Shown here one piece after another: positions 49,086-60,430 of a stretch of 64,000 nucleotides of DNA. Below the pieces are notes generated by a model. The model had not been told where the DNA came from, made no database searches, and saw only the letters and a list, made by a program, of their open reading frames with translations. The stretch covers positions 26,376,001-26,440,000 of the forward strand of contig CM062197.1 of NCBI GenBank assembly GCA_031216445.1, written 5' to 3'. The translations under genes were made by a program, and so were the position numbers. The first letter of the stretch is position 1. Every line of letters starts with the position of its first letter. The stretch comes from Lateolabrax maculatus. Lineage: Eukaryota > Chordata > Actinopteri > Acropomatiformes > Lateolabracidae.

Positions 49086-50018
49086 GAAGATGATATCAGG
49101 AAGTTGACTTTAAATGAGAGACCACAGTCTATTGAAGAATTAAAAGTGCAACTGGTAGATAAACTGTCACTGCAGTATGACTTTAAACTGCAGTATGAAG
49201 ATCAAGACTTCCATAATGCCCTCTGCAATTTGACTGAAATAACTGATTTACCTGAAAGAGCTACGCTCAAAATCATCCCTCTTGTGACTCTACATTTAAC
49301 CGCATTGTCATCACCCACCACAACATCAGACACTGAGTGCAGCACAGCAGACACTGAGATCCTGTCGACAGGAAGAGCATCACCATCGCTAAGACAACAG
49401 TGGCCAGATTTCTTTGACATACCCAATTTCTCAGTTGATGTTGACTATAGACTCAGACAGGCAGATCTTGCCTTTATGAAGGATGGAACACGTATGACTC
49501 TACCACGAGATATGAAGCATGACATACTAGAAAAGCTTGCTGAGACGATGTACAGTTTCAAGGCTTACCCTAAAGATGATGACTTCAGCAGTGTTGCAAA
49601 AGCACTAATTAGCAAACACCCCTGCCTCACTGAGCCTGGACCACACAGATGGTATGGCTGGAAAAACAGCCTTAAATTATCGCACAAAGCTTCAAAAAGC
49701 TGGATGTGAGGATGTAGCAATCAATGGAGGCAAAAGAAGTAAAGGCAACCCAGAAGGAGAATCCTCAAGCAAGAATATCAAACGGCCAAAAAGAGGTGAA
49801 GCAAACTACCTACCTAACTTACCTGAAGGACATGATGAAACAAGCCTTGAAAATGCCAGAAAGGTTCTCGTGGAAGAAATGAAGAAGAAACAACCCAATG
49901 GCACTCTCATCTCACAAATGATGGACCAATCATTCCCACTACGCAGACAAGAAATTGTAGAAAAGGAACCTGCTGTACAGAACATTGTTGAACGATGGCC
50001 AGCACTCTTCACAGACAG
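49077..50018 (+). pseudogene. ORF2 part 1, unit 8: PB1-like domain and SAMD3-like region (rest of exon 3)
   Basis: The frame 49104-49709 starts with a ubiquitin-fold PB1-like domain (about 55 residues; ERPQSIEELKVQL at the start, the acidic OPCA-type turn LQYEDQDFHNALCNL, then ATLKIIPL). A Ser/Thr-rich linker follows, then WPDFFDIPNFSVDVDYRLRQ and MKHDILEKLAETMYSFKAYP. This resembles the multicopy fish proteins annotated 'sterile alpha motif domain-containing protein 3-like', although no SAM domain is visible. The frame shifts near 49676 (WYGWKNSLK continues as NYRTKLQKAGCEDV in the frame of 49654-50022). A further one-base loss just before the donor CAG|GTAAAC (50018/50019) puts exon 4 out of phase. 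Confidence 0.75.
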
Positions 50019-50164
50019 GTAAACTATTTTTGTTCTCAACCAATAAAATAATGCCTATCAAAAAGAAATTCAAGGTGTGTGGCTAGAAATCCAAACACAC
50101 TTGTTGGAATGTTAACACTTCTGCCATCTCTCCATCCCTACCCACCCCTCTCTCTACTTTTCAG

Positions 50165-50323
50165 GTGTTTGCTGAGTTCAACAGAATCGCAAGTAAGAAT
50201 CTTGAGGGAGACTTCTTTGAGGCTCTGGACCAGTATACCCCACGTTTCATTGAACTTTTCAAAACAAGAAGGGGAACTGTTGGCCAGAAGCTCAGTGAGC
50301 TGATGCAGCACATGAGCTGGATG
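50165..50323 (+). pseudogene. ORF2 exon 4, unit 8
   Basis: Acceptor CTACTTTTCAG|GTG and donor ATG|GTAAGT bound 53 complete codons, including VFAEFNRIASKNLEGDFFEA and YTPRFIELFKTRRG, a conserved block of the SAMD3-like family. The intron before it is 146 bp. Confidence 0.75.
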
Positions 50324-50482
50324 GTAAGTAGGTTAATTTTGCTTTTGATCTGTGTGATAGTTCATCAATCAAGTTCTAAATGAGATGATCCAGCCCAACC
50401 TATTCTATTTCCTGTCTGACTTGTGCTTGTGCCTTGCAAATTACTCTGTTAACTGGTCTTTTCTCTCTCTGTGTATCATTAG

Positions 50483-50575
50483 ACACCAGACGTGACAGTA
50501 CTTCGCTCTGTTGTCCTCAAAGGCATTCCTATTTTACTTGGTGACGACTCCAGTGAATTCTTCAAGACATGCTCT
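50483..50575 (+). pseudogene. ORF2 exon 5, unit 8
   Basis: 31 codons (TPDVTVLRSVVLKGIPILLG, then DDSSEFFKTCS) between acceptor TATCATTAG and donor CTCT|GTAAGT; phase-compatible with exon 4. Confidence 0.75.
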
Positions 50576-51043
50576 GTAAGTACTTGCACATAAGAAAAAG
50601 TTTGGTCTGCATTAAAATAGAACTATATCTGTGCTGACATAGAAGATGTAATTTTATCTGCACAATATACAATATACATTTTGTACAGTGATTGATGTAT
50701 TTTGTATGGCAATTCCTCCACAGCTAATCTGAGAGGTATTTAAACAGCCAGTAAATAAAAATGAAATTTGCCACATAAACGTTGTACACATTAATTAATT
50801 GTAAATCTAAGGAGCAGGAGTCCAGGCTGAAAAGTCAGTGTCACTGTTTAAGAATATATGGACCTTGTGGACCATAGCTTTAGTTTAATCATACCACATT
50901 TATTTTGTTGGTTATATTGTAACAATCCAGTGTGAACACATATTTAAAACCATATTCCCTAGCAAATGCTTTCAACATTAAAAATGAATGTTTAGAAGAG
51001 CATAAATTGCCATGCTGAAGAATGTGTGTGTGTGTCTTTGTAG
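50576..51043. other. Intron 5 of the element gene, unit 8
   Basis: A 468-bp AT-rich intron with a TG run near its 3' end (51023-51034). No further gene or repeat recognised. The corresponding introns of the other units are the same. Confidence 0.6.
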
Positions 51044-51367
51044 GGTACAGCGAGAGACGAGGCCCTAGAATGCACTGTCGGTGTGCTGACAGTTGTCAGT
51101 GAAGATAATCCTCATGAGGGTCCAAGTTCAGTAGACCTCCAGCCCATCTCCACTGCCATCATTCTGGAGGGAGGTATCATCATGGATCATATAAAAAAAC
51201 TTGCCTCAGGCAGTTTGTCTGTTATTTGGGCTTACATATGCTTTGCATTTGGATTACCCAAAATGCATGGCAAATACACTCAACTTCATTCAGACTGTGA
51301 TGCTTGGACTGGGAAAGCAAACCTCCCACCAAAACTGTTAACTTTGAAGAACAGTCTACTGGGTTAG
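51044..51367 (+). pseudogene. ORF2 terminal exon 6, unit 8
   Basis: Acceptor TGTCTTTGTAG, in phase with exon 5. It reads GTARDEALECTVGVLTV, then STAIILEGGIIMDHIK. Near 51198 the family-like frame moves (LPQAVCLLFGLTYALHLDYP in another frame) and returns near 51325 to end NLPPKLLTLKNSLLG with TAG at 51365-51367, so two compensating indels are inferred. This copy has the GKAN allele. Confidence 0.75.
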
Positions 51368-52259
51368 ACCAGTAAAGAGCCATCAGCTGTCAGATAGCAC
51401 TTTGTAAATTATGCAGCAGTTAATGTTCTCCTGTTATCAGAGAAAGTTTTATGCTTTCATGCAACTGAGCTGGCTTGTTTATGATCTCAAAAAAAAAAAA
51501 AATTCTATTAAAGTGTACCATGTTATGCTAGTATGCTAATGGTGGAAATAGCGCCACCTTGTGTTGCAAAGAGTTGTTAGATAATGTTGTCAGAAAGGAA
51601 CCTAGCAAGGTTGACCTGTTTACATTTGTGTTTTGGGAAAACTTTTAATTATAGTAGTTATAATGTAGTACAAATACAAAACCCAAGGAGTGATGTTTTT
51701 CTGTGTTGGTTTAAACCTTGGACTGATGCTCGCTTTGGGACACAAAAGCATTTGTTGTACTTTCAGTTTTGATCAGAAATGCAATGATTTTGCATGCACT
51801 GAAGTCCTGTAATTATCAGGTGTTTACCTGTTTAATATTGTGAGACTGTTACATGCATAGAATTAGCTCACAAAAATGTGGTTTTATTTTTGCCATGTCC
51901 ATGTCATGTTCTACAGTCAAATCAAACCACAAGTTTGTTGTTTAGCTGCTGTTTTGTACTTGAATGTACAAGAAAGTGATACTTGGGAACAGAACACTTG
52001 AGGCTGAATAATAGATTTAATGCATATTGTTATTACAATAGCCTAACAGACATAGATCACACTATGAGCAATTTTGCAACTAGCTTTAAAATACATTAAA
52101 TATGACAAGAGGATAGAGAACAGTAATTTTATTGTTTATTGTAAGGTTATTACATGAGTGATAAAACACACATTTTATATTGGAGAATTGGAATCAAAAG
52201 TAACAATATCGAACATTTATTGTTCAGCCTAGATCTGTCAGTGATGCAATTATTTTTTT

Positions 52260-52265
52260 AATAAA
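52260..52265 (+). terminator. Polyadenylation signal AATAAA of the element gene, unit 8
   Basis: AATAAA followed by a GT-rich stretch about 30-60 bp downstream (GTGAGTGTTC, TATGTTTGCGGTG). Present in all complete units. It is about 0.9 kb after the TAG, so the upstream ATTAAA (near 51507) may be used instead. Confidence 0.5.
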
Positions 52266-52340
52266 TGTTGTAATGCAGCTGAACAAACCCAGTGAGTGTT
52301 CTTTTAAAGTATATGTTTGCGGTGTTTTTCCCTTTATTAG

Positions 52341-52430
52341 GTAATAACAGCTAAAATAGATAAGAAATGGGAGAAGGACAAGGACCCATTCAAGGAAATT
52401 GGTTTGTTTAATTTAACTGAACTGAAATGA
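52341..52430 (+). other. Exon-like stretch at the end of each unit
   Basis: A pyrimidine-rich acceptor (TTTTTCCCTTTATTAG) is followed by 29 codons (VITAKIDKKWEKDKDPFKEI, then GLFNLTELK) and TGA. It is conserved unchanged in the complete units. It could be a remnant last exon or chance; no family recognised. Confidence 0.2.
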
Positions 52431-52708
52431 ACTGAAAAAAAATGAGTGAGTAGTAAGTAGTAGGTATCATAATTCTAAGTGGGGTTAAATTTGTATCAAG
52501 CAGTCCACACAAAATGAAAAAATTAAGTTAACACTAAGCATGGCTATTAAGTTACATGAACTTTTTTTTTTTTTTTTAGTTGTACTACTTGATTTGGTAC
52601 TGCACACTTAAAATAAACAAGCTTTTCTAACTCACTATTCTTAAGATTACTTTGCTTAATTTGCAACGAGTTTGCATACTTTTTTTAAGTAAGGTCAACT
52701 AATTAGAT

Positions 52709-52717
52709 TTTACAGTG
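52709..52717 (-). repeat. Right terminal inverted repeat of the element
   Basis: TTTACAGTG followed by AGTA. The same right end is present in every unit, ending at 205, 6075, 11949, 17823, 23702, 29587, 35463, 41367, 52717 and 58632, always joined to the ERV RT at the same base. Confidence 0.75.
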
Positions 52718-53308
52718 AGTATACATACACACGTCTCCCGCAGAGCTATGTTGAAAGTCCCTCAATATTCAGTCGAGTATTGGCTAATGACCTGCAACAC
52801 CTAGACGTGTCCAGTACAGTACTACAATATGTAGATGATCTCTTGATATGTAGCACCTCCAAAGCTCAATGTGCACAAGACTCAGTCTCAGCCCTGATGG
52901 CTTTAGAAAAGGGGGCTCACAAGGTGAGTAAAAATAAATTACAGTTTTGCCAGACACAGGTTGAATACTTAGGTAGACAACTCTGTGGCACTAAATGAGC
53001 TATAGTGCCCTCACAAATTGAGGCAGTATCGAAAGCTCCCAAACCACAAACGGTGAGACACATGTCGTCATTTCTGCCATCTCAGCTTTACTAGAAGCCA
53101 TACACCATCCAAAAGTGTTAGCCATCATTAAATGCGTAGCTCATCAAAAAACGAATTCCCTGATAGCTAAAGGCAACAACTTAGCAGATGAAGCCGCAAA
53201 ACGCATAGCTACACCCACCTGTATAGGACCACTGCTAGTAGCTGGAGATTGTGAACCACTGACAAACTTATATATATATGTATATATATATATATATGTG
53301 TATATATA

Positions 53309-53354
<46 letters not shown>

Positions 53355-53637
53355 CTATATATATGTGCTGCTATGTAATAGCAGCACAACATCAGGCAAG
53401 TCCATATGCACATTCTGTATGGGCAAAAAGGGGGGCAAGTATAATCACTGAAGAAGGTCCATCACATGGGCTATGGCGAAGTGCACATGGACATATTGTC
53501 CTCCCAACATCTTTGGTACAGGTTGCTACACGTAGTGCGCATGGTCAGGACCATTGCACAAGTGGGGAGGTGTTGAGACGCCTTCAAGCAGTCTGGTGGT
53601 CACCATTTTTCCGACCTGCGTTTGTAGCTGAGACAAT
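52718..53637 (+). pseudogene. pol: ERV pol remnant, unit 9, with compound TA/TG tract
   Basis: YVDD at 52828-52839, TGA at 52996-52998, RNase H C-terminus from 53115. The tract at 53269-53351 is 83 bp with regularly placed TGTG interruptions. Junction at 53637. Confidence 0.85.
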
Positions 53638-53757
53638 TTTGCAAGGAAGGTTTTTTTCTGTTGCTCTGGTATTTCAAGTCTGATACTGCATGTTAGTGTT
53701 TTTGTTTTTTGTTTCTATTTTGCCGGGCTTGATGCTAAAATGATCTTTTCTTTTCAG

Positions 53758-54515
53758 ATTTTTCAAGAAGACAAAAAACTTCCTATGCAGTGGTTGTGTA
53801 AGTACTGCACATTTTGTGCTGAAAAGAGGTGCTTCTTACTTAAGCATTACCGCTTAAAACACGGGTGCCACACTCGAATATCACCACTACCGTGCCTTTA
53901 TAAGGGTGCCTGTGCACATTTAAATCTTTCAATGCACTCAAAGTCCACTTATCAACATGGCACACTCAAAAGGACCTGGGGAACGTGGGTGAAACTGCTT
54001 TCCATTGTCAGCTGTGTGACTTTGTGGAGCCTTGCACTGGAGCTGACTTTTTTACCCATTTACGAAGACATTTGAAGCTGAAGCAAAAGGTTTCCTGTCC
54101 ATATCAAGGCTGTAGCTTTCAGAGCAATGTTTATTCAACCTTTAATGCACATAAAAGCAAAGAACATCAAGACCACAATAAGATGGCATTCAAACCTGAA
54201 ATTGTGTCACATAATGTACTTGAGGTACCTCCACCTAATATAAATATTCAACCTGAGGATAGTGCCCCTGAAACTGATCAGGTTGAGTTTGAGGTTACTG
54301 AGCTCAATGAAGATGTGGGAGACTTGGAGAGTCAGTTGGAACATAATGTAGCTGCTGTTTTTCTGAAAATGTCATCGATTCTTAACATCTCTGAAAATGC
54401 CCTGCAAGAAGTTATAGAGCAGATCAACCAAATTTATGTGCTTTCACAGCCATTGTTACATACCTCGGTTGGAAAAATACTAAATCAACATTGTGGAGAT
54501 GTTGAGGACTCTTAA
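53758..54515 (+). pseudogene. Four-C2H2-finger ORF1 remnant, unit 9 (finger-2 frameshift)
   Basis: ATG at 53785; deletion near 53904 splits it into 53740-54075 and 53985-54515. QWL allele; TAA at 54513-54515. Confidence 0.85.
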
Positions 54516-57282
54516 GTGAGTGAGATAGCTAAAGTATTTACTGAGAATAATGTATTCCTGAAATTCACTTCTACTAGGGGGTCATTGTCAACCACTAGCA
54601 AGCGAACATCATACATTTGAAAAGAATTCTCAGTGGTGACGCCTATTGAGTTTGTCCTAAAAAATGACAGGCAGACAGTTGTGTATATCCCCATACTAAA
54701 AATGCTGCAGACATTACTAAACAATGGAGAAATTTTAGATAAGGCCATGTCATCTGAGACAAATTTGTCACAAGGATACAGATCTCACAGGGATGGTTAC
54801 CGGTTTAAAGACAATTCTCTCTTGACAGAGGAAGAATTCAGGATTGCTCTTTTCTTGTACATAGATGATTTTGAGGTGGCTAAGCCCTTGGGAACCTCCA
54901 GAAAGAAACACAAGCTGCCATCTACTGGGTACTTGGAAATCTACACCCTAAATATCGCTCCTCTCTTCATTCCATTCAGCTTGCTCTACTCATCATCGCT
55001 GAAGATGATATCAGGAAGTTGACTTTAAATGAGAGACCACAGTCTATTGAAGAATTAAAAGTGCAACTGGTAGATAAACTGTCACTGCAGTATGACTTTA
55101 AACTGCAGTATGAAGATCAAGACTTCCATAATGCCCTCTGCAATTTGACTGAAATAACTGATTTACCTGAAAGAGCTACGCTCAAAATCATCCCTCTTGT
55201 GACTCTCCATTTAACCGCATTGTCATCACCCACCACAACATCAGACACTGAGTGCAGCACAGCAGACACTGAGATCCTGTCGACAGGAAGAGCATCACCA
55301 TCGCTAAGACAACAGTGGCCAGATTTCTTTGACATACCCAATTTCTCAGTTGATGTTGACTATAGACTCAGACAGGCAGATCTTGCCTTTATGAAGGATG
55401 GAACACGTATGACTCTACCACGAGATATGAAGCATGACATACTAGAAAAGCTTGCTGAGACGATGTACAGTTTCAAGGCTTACCCTAAAGATGATGACTT
55501 CAGCAGTGTTGCAAAAGCACTAATTAGCAAACACCCCTGCCTCACTGAGCCTGGACCACACAGATGGTATGGCTGGAAAAACAGCCTTAAATTATCGCAC
55601 AAAGCTTCAAAAAGCTGGATGTGAGGATGTAGCAATCAATGGAGGCAAAAGAAGTAAAGGCAACCCAGAAGGAGAATCCTCAAGCAAGAATATCAAACGG
55701 CCAAAAAGAGGTGAAGCAAACTACCTACCTAACTTACCTGAAGGACATGATGAAACAAGCCTTGAAAATGCCAGAAAGGTTCTCGTGGAAGAAATGAAGA
55801 AGAAACAACCCAATGGCACTCTCATCTCACAAATGATGGACCAATCATTCCCACTACGCAGACAAGAAATTGTAGAAAAGGAACCTGCTGTACAGAACAT
55901 TGTTGAACGATGGCCAGCACTCTTCACAGACAGGTAAACTATTTTTGTTCTCAACCAATAAAATAATGCCTATCAAAAAGAAATTCAAGGTGTGTGGCTA
56001 GAAATCCAAACACACTTGTTGGAATGTTAACACTTCTGCCATCTCTCCATCCCTACCCACCCCTCTCTCTACTTTTCAGGTGTTTGCTGAGTTCAACAGA
56101 ATCGCAAGTAAGAATCTTGAGGGAGACTTCTTTGAGGCTCTGGACCAGTATACCCCACGTTTCATTGAACTTTTCAAAACAAGAAGGGGAACTGTTGGCC
56201 AGAAGCTCAGTGAGCTGATGCAGCACATGAGCTGGATGGTAAGTAGGTTAATTTTGCTTTTGATCTGTGTGATAGTTCATCAATCAAGTTCTAAATGAGA
56301 TGATCCAGCCCAACCTATTCTATTTCCTGTCTGACTTGTGCTTGTGCCTTGCAAATTACTCTGTTAACTGGTCTTTTCTCTCTCTGTGTATCATTAGACA
56401 CCAGACGTGACAGTACTTCGCTCTGTTGTCCTCAAAGGCATTCCTATTTTACTTGGTGACGACTCCAGTGAATTCTTCAAGACATGCTCTGTAAGTACTT
56501 GCACATAAGAAAAAGTTTGGTCTGCATTAAAATAGAACTATATCTGTGCTGACATAGAAGATGTAATTTTATCTGCACAATATACAATATACATTTTGTA
56601 CAGTGATTGATGTATTTTGTATGGCAATTCCTCCACAGCTAATCTGAGAGGTATTTAAACAGCCAGTAAATAAAAATGAAATTTGCCACATAAACGTTGT
56701 ACACATTAATTAATTGTAAATCTAAGGAGCAGGAGTCCAGGCTGAAAAGTCAGTGTCACTGTTTAAGAATATATGGACCTTGTGGACCATAGCTTTAGTT
56801 TAATCATACCACATTTATTTTGTTGGTTATATTGTAACAATCCAGTGTGAACACATATTTAAAACCATATTCCCTAGCAAATGCTTTCAACATTAAAAAT
56901 GAATGTTTAGAAGAGCATAAATTGCCATGCTGAAGAATGTGTGTGTGTGTCTTTGTAGGGTACAGCGAGAGACGAGGCCCTAGAATGCACTGTCGGTGTG
57001 CTGACAGTTGTCAGTGAAGATAATCCTCATGAGGGTCCAAGTTCAGTAGACCTCCAGCCCATCTCCACTGCCATCATTCTGGAGGGAGGTATCATCATGG
57101 ATCATATAAAAAAACTTGCCTCAGGCAGTTTGTCTGTTATTTGGGCTTACATATGCTTTGCATTTGGATTACCCAAAATGCATGGCAAATACACTCAACT
57201 TCATTCAGACTGTGATGCTTGGACTGGGAAAGCAAACCTCCCACCAAAACTGTTAACTTTGAAGAACAGTCTACTGGGTTAG
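54516..57282 (+). pseudogene. ORF1 tail fused to PB1/SAMD3-like ORF2, unit 9
   Basis: Open stretches 54633-55022, 55019-55624 and 55569-55937. Exons 56080-56238, 56398-56490 and 56959-57282 (GKAN allele). Confidence 0.85.
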
Positions 57283-58632
57283 ACCAGTAAAGAGCCATCA
57301 GCTGTCAGATAGCACTTTGTAAATTATGCAGCAGTTAATGTTCTCCTGTTATCAGAGAAAGTTTTATGCTTTCATGCAACTGAGCTGGCTTGTTTATGAT
57401 CTCAAAAAAAAAAAAAATTCTATTAAAGTGTACCATGTTATGCTAGTATGCTAATGGTGGAAATAGCGCCACCTTGTGTTGCAAAGAGTTGTTAGATAAT
57501 GTTGTCAGAAAGGAACCTAGCAAGGTTGACCTGTTTACATTTGTGTTTTGGGAAAACTTTTAATTATAGTAGTTATAATGTAGTACAAATACAAAACCCA
57601 AGGAGTGATGTTTTTCTGTGTTGGTTTAAACCTTGGACTGATGCTCGCTTTGGGACACAAAAGCATTTGTTGTACTTTCAGTTTTGATCAGAAATGCAAT
57701 GATTTTGCATGCACTGAAGTCCTGTAATTATCAGGTGTTTACCTGTTTAATATTGTGAGACTGTTACATGCATAGAATTAGCTCACAAAAATGTGGTTTT
57801 ATTTTTGCCATGTCCATGTCATGTTCTACAGTCAAATCAAACCACAAGTTTGTTGTTTAGCTGCTGTTTTGTACTTGAATGTACAAGAAAGTGATACTTG
57901 GGAACAGAACACTTGAGGCTGAATAATAGATTTAATGCATATTGTTATTACAATAGCCTAACAGACATAGATCACACTATGAGCAATTTTGCAACTAGCT
58001 TTAAAATACATTAAATATGACAAGAGGATAGAGAACAGTAATTTTATTGTTTATTGTAAGGTTATTACATGAGTGATAAAACACACATTTTATATTGGAG
58101 AATTGGAATCAAAAGTAACAATATCGAACATTTATTGTTCAGCCTAGATCTGTCAGTGATGCAATTATTTTTTTAATAAATGTTGTAATGCAGCTGAACA
58201 AACCCAGTGAGTGTTCTTTTAAAGTATATGTTTGCGGTGTTTTTCCCTTTATTAGGTAATAACAGCTAAAATAGATAAGAAATGGGAGAAGGACAAGGAC
58301 CCATTCAAGGAAATTGGTTTGTTTAATTTAACTGAACTGAAATGAACTGAAAAAAAATGAGTGAGTAGTAAGTAGTAGGTATCATAATTCTAAGTGGGGT
58401 TAAATTTGTATCAAGCAGTCCACACAAAATGAAAAAATTAAGTTAACACTAAGCATGGCTATTAAGTTACATGAACTTTTTTTTTTTTTTTTAGTTGTAC
58501 TACTTGATTTGGTACTGCACACTTAAAATAAACAAGCTTTTCTAACTCACTATTCTTAAGATTACTTTGCTTAATTTGCAACGAGTTTGCATACTTTTTT
58601 TAAGTAAGGTCAACTAATTAGATTTTACAGTG

Positions 58633-59223
58633 AGTATACATACACACGTCTCCCGCAGAGCTATGTTGAAAGTCCCTCAATATTCAGTCGAGTATTGGCT
58701 AATGACCTGCAACACCTAGACGTGTCCAGTACAGTACTACAATATGTAGATGATCTCTTGATATGTAGCACCTCCAAAGCTCAATGTGCACAAGACTCAG
58801 TCTCAGCCCTGATGGCTTTAGAAAAGGGGGCTCACAAGGTGAGTAAAAATAAATTACAGTTTTGCCAGACACAGGTTGAATACTTAGGTAGACAACTCTG
58901 TGGCACTAAATGAGCTATAGTGCCCTCACAAATTGAGGCAGTATCGAAAGCTCCCAAACCACAAACGGTGAGACACATGTCGTCATTTCTGCCATCTCAG
59001 CTTTACTAGAAGCCATACACCATCCAAAAGTGTTAGCCATCATTAAATGCGTAGCTCATCAAAAAACGAATTCCCTGATAGCTAAAGGCAACAACTTAGC
59101 AGATGAAGCCGCAAAACGCATAGCTACACCCACCTGTATAGGACCACTGCTAGTAGCTGGAGATTGTGAACCACTGACAAACTTATATATATATGTATAT
59201 ATATATATATATGTGTATATATA

Positions 59224-59269
<46 letters not shown>

Positions 59270-59552
59270 CTATATATATGTGCTGCTATGTAATAGCAGC
59301 ACAACATCAGGCAAGTCCATATGCACATTCTGTATGGGCAAAAAGGGGGGCAAGTATAATCACTGAAGAAGGTCCATCACATGGGCTATGGCGAAGTGCA
59401 CATGGACATATTGTCCTCCCAACATCTTTGGTACAGGTTGCTACACGTAGTGCGCATGGTCAGGACCATTGCACAAGTGGGGAGGTGTTGAGACGCCTTC
59501 AAGCAGTCTGGTGGTCACCATTTTTCCGACCTGCGTTTGTAGCTGAGACAAT
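58633..59552 (+). pseudogene. pol: ERV pol remnant, unit 10
   Basis: YVDD at 58743-58754, TGA at 58911-58913, RNase H C-terminus from 59030, compound TA/TG tract 59183-59266 with the interruption pattern of unit 9, junction at 59552. Confidence 0.85.
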
Positions 59553-59672
59553 TTTGCAAGGAAGGTTTTTTTCTGTTGCTCTGGTATTTCAAGTCTGATA
59601 CTGCATGTTAGTGTTTTTGTTTTTTGTTTCTATTTTGCCGGGCTTGATGCTAAAATGATCTTTTCTTTTCAG

Positions 59673-60430
59673 ATTTTTCAAGAAGACAAAAAACTTCCTA
59701 TGCAGTGGTTGTGTAAGTACTGCACATTTTGTGCTGAAAAGAGGTGCTTCTTACTTAAGCATTACCGCTTAAAACACGGGTGCCACACTCGAATATCACC
59801 ACTACCGTGCCTTTATAAGGGTGCCTGTGCACATTTAAATCTTTCAATGCACTCAAAGTCCACTTATCAACATGGCACACTCAAAAGGACCTGGGGAACG
59901 TGGGTGAAACTGCTTTCCATTGTCAGCTGTGTGACTTTGTGGAGCCTTGCACTGGAGCTGACTTTTTTACCCATTTACGAAGACATTTGAAGCTGAAGCA
60001 AAAGGTTTCCTGTCCATATCAAGGCTGTAGCTTTCAGAGCAATGTTTATTCAACCTTTAATGCACATAAAAGCAAAGAACATCAAGACCACAATAAGATG
60101 GCATTCAAACCTGAAATTGTGTCACATAATGTACTTGAGGTACCTCCACCTAATATAAATATTCAACCTGAGGATAGTGCCCCTGAAACTGATCAGGTTG
60201 AGTTTGAGGTTACTGAGCTCAATGAAGATGTGGGAGACTTGGAGAGTCAGTTGGAACATAATGTAGCTGCTGTTTTTCTGAAAATGTCATCGATTCTTAA
60301 CATCTCTGAAAATGCCCTGCAAGAAGTTATAGAGCAGATCAACCAAATTTATGTGCTTTCACAGCCATTGTTACATACCTCGGTTGGAAAAATACTAAAT
60401 CAACATTGTGGAGATGTTGAGGACTCTTAA
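59673..60430 (+). pseudogene. Four-C2H2-finger ORF1 remnant, unit 10 (finger-2 frameshift)
   Basis: ATG at 59700; deletion near 59819 splits it into 59655-59990 and 59900-60430. QWL allele; TAA at 60428-60430. Confidence 0.85.

Larger units (their letters stand above)
41162..52512 (+). repeat. Array unit 8 (long, undeleted unit)
   Basis: This 11,351 bp unit is the only one retaining the spacer between RT C-terminus and exon 3. Its start has private changes (AAATAAGTT near 41170, ACTTAGC near 41182, TATTTTTAAG near 41287) and a 12-bp deletion in RT near 41522, consistent with an older separation from the amplified short copies. Layout: element right end to 41367; ERV RT, RNase H, integrase and LTR; LINE fragment; ERV pol 5' half to 45323; full element from 45324 to 52717. 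Confidence 0.93.
45324..52717 (+). mobile_element. CACTA/EnSpm-like element with complete termini, carrying zinc-finger/PB1/SAMD3-like gene
   Basis: The left end reads CACTGTAAATGC (45324-45335) and the right end TTTACAGTG (to 52717), giving a perfect 9-bp terminal inverted repeat CACTGTAAA, with weaker subterminal similarity around TTGAC/TTACTT. AGTA occurs immediately outside both ends (45320-45323; 52718-52721), and both flanks are the same ERV RT gene, so the block is an insertion. CACTG termini with a 2-4 bp target duplication fit the CACTA/EnSpm superfamily. Inside lie a promoter, two candidate non-coding exons and exons 3-6. No transposase catalytic core is seen, so in this form it would be non-autonomous. 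The superfamily assignment is inference from termini and from memory that related multicopy fish ORFs occur in such elements. Confidence 0.7.
51368..52717 (+). other. 3' untranslated and right-end region of the element, unit 8 into unit 9
   Basis: 1.35 kb without a convincing gene. It contains an A-run (51488-51502), ATTAAA nearby, a polyadenylation signal AATAAA at 52260-52265, a poly-T run (52562-52577) and the CAGTG terminus. The equivalents are 4726-6075, 10600-11949, 16474-17823, 22351-23702, 28236-29587, 34115-35463, 40019-41367, 57283-58632 and 63198 to the window end. A 62-codon frame (51584-51772) in it looks like chance. Confidence 0.6.
52513..58427 (+). repeat. Array unit 9 (short)
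   Basis: Contains ERV piece 52718-53637, pseudogene 53758-57282 and 3' region plus element right end 57283-58632. GTATACATAC near 52719 and the long compound TA/TG tract are shared only with unit 10. TTTGCGGTG near 58232 is shared with unit 8. It has the finger-2 deletion, unlike its neighbour unit 8. Confidence 0.95.
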
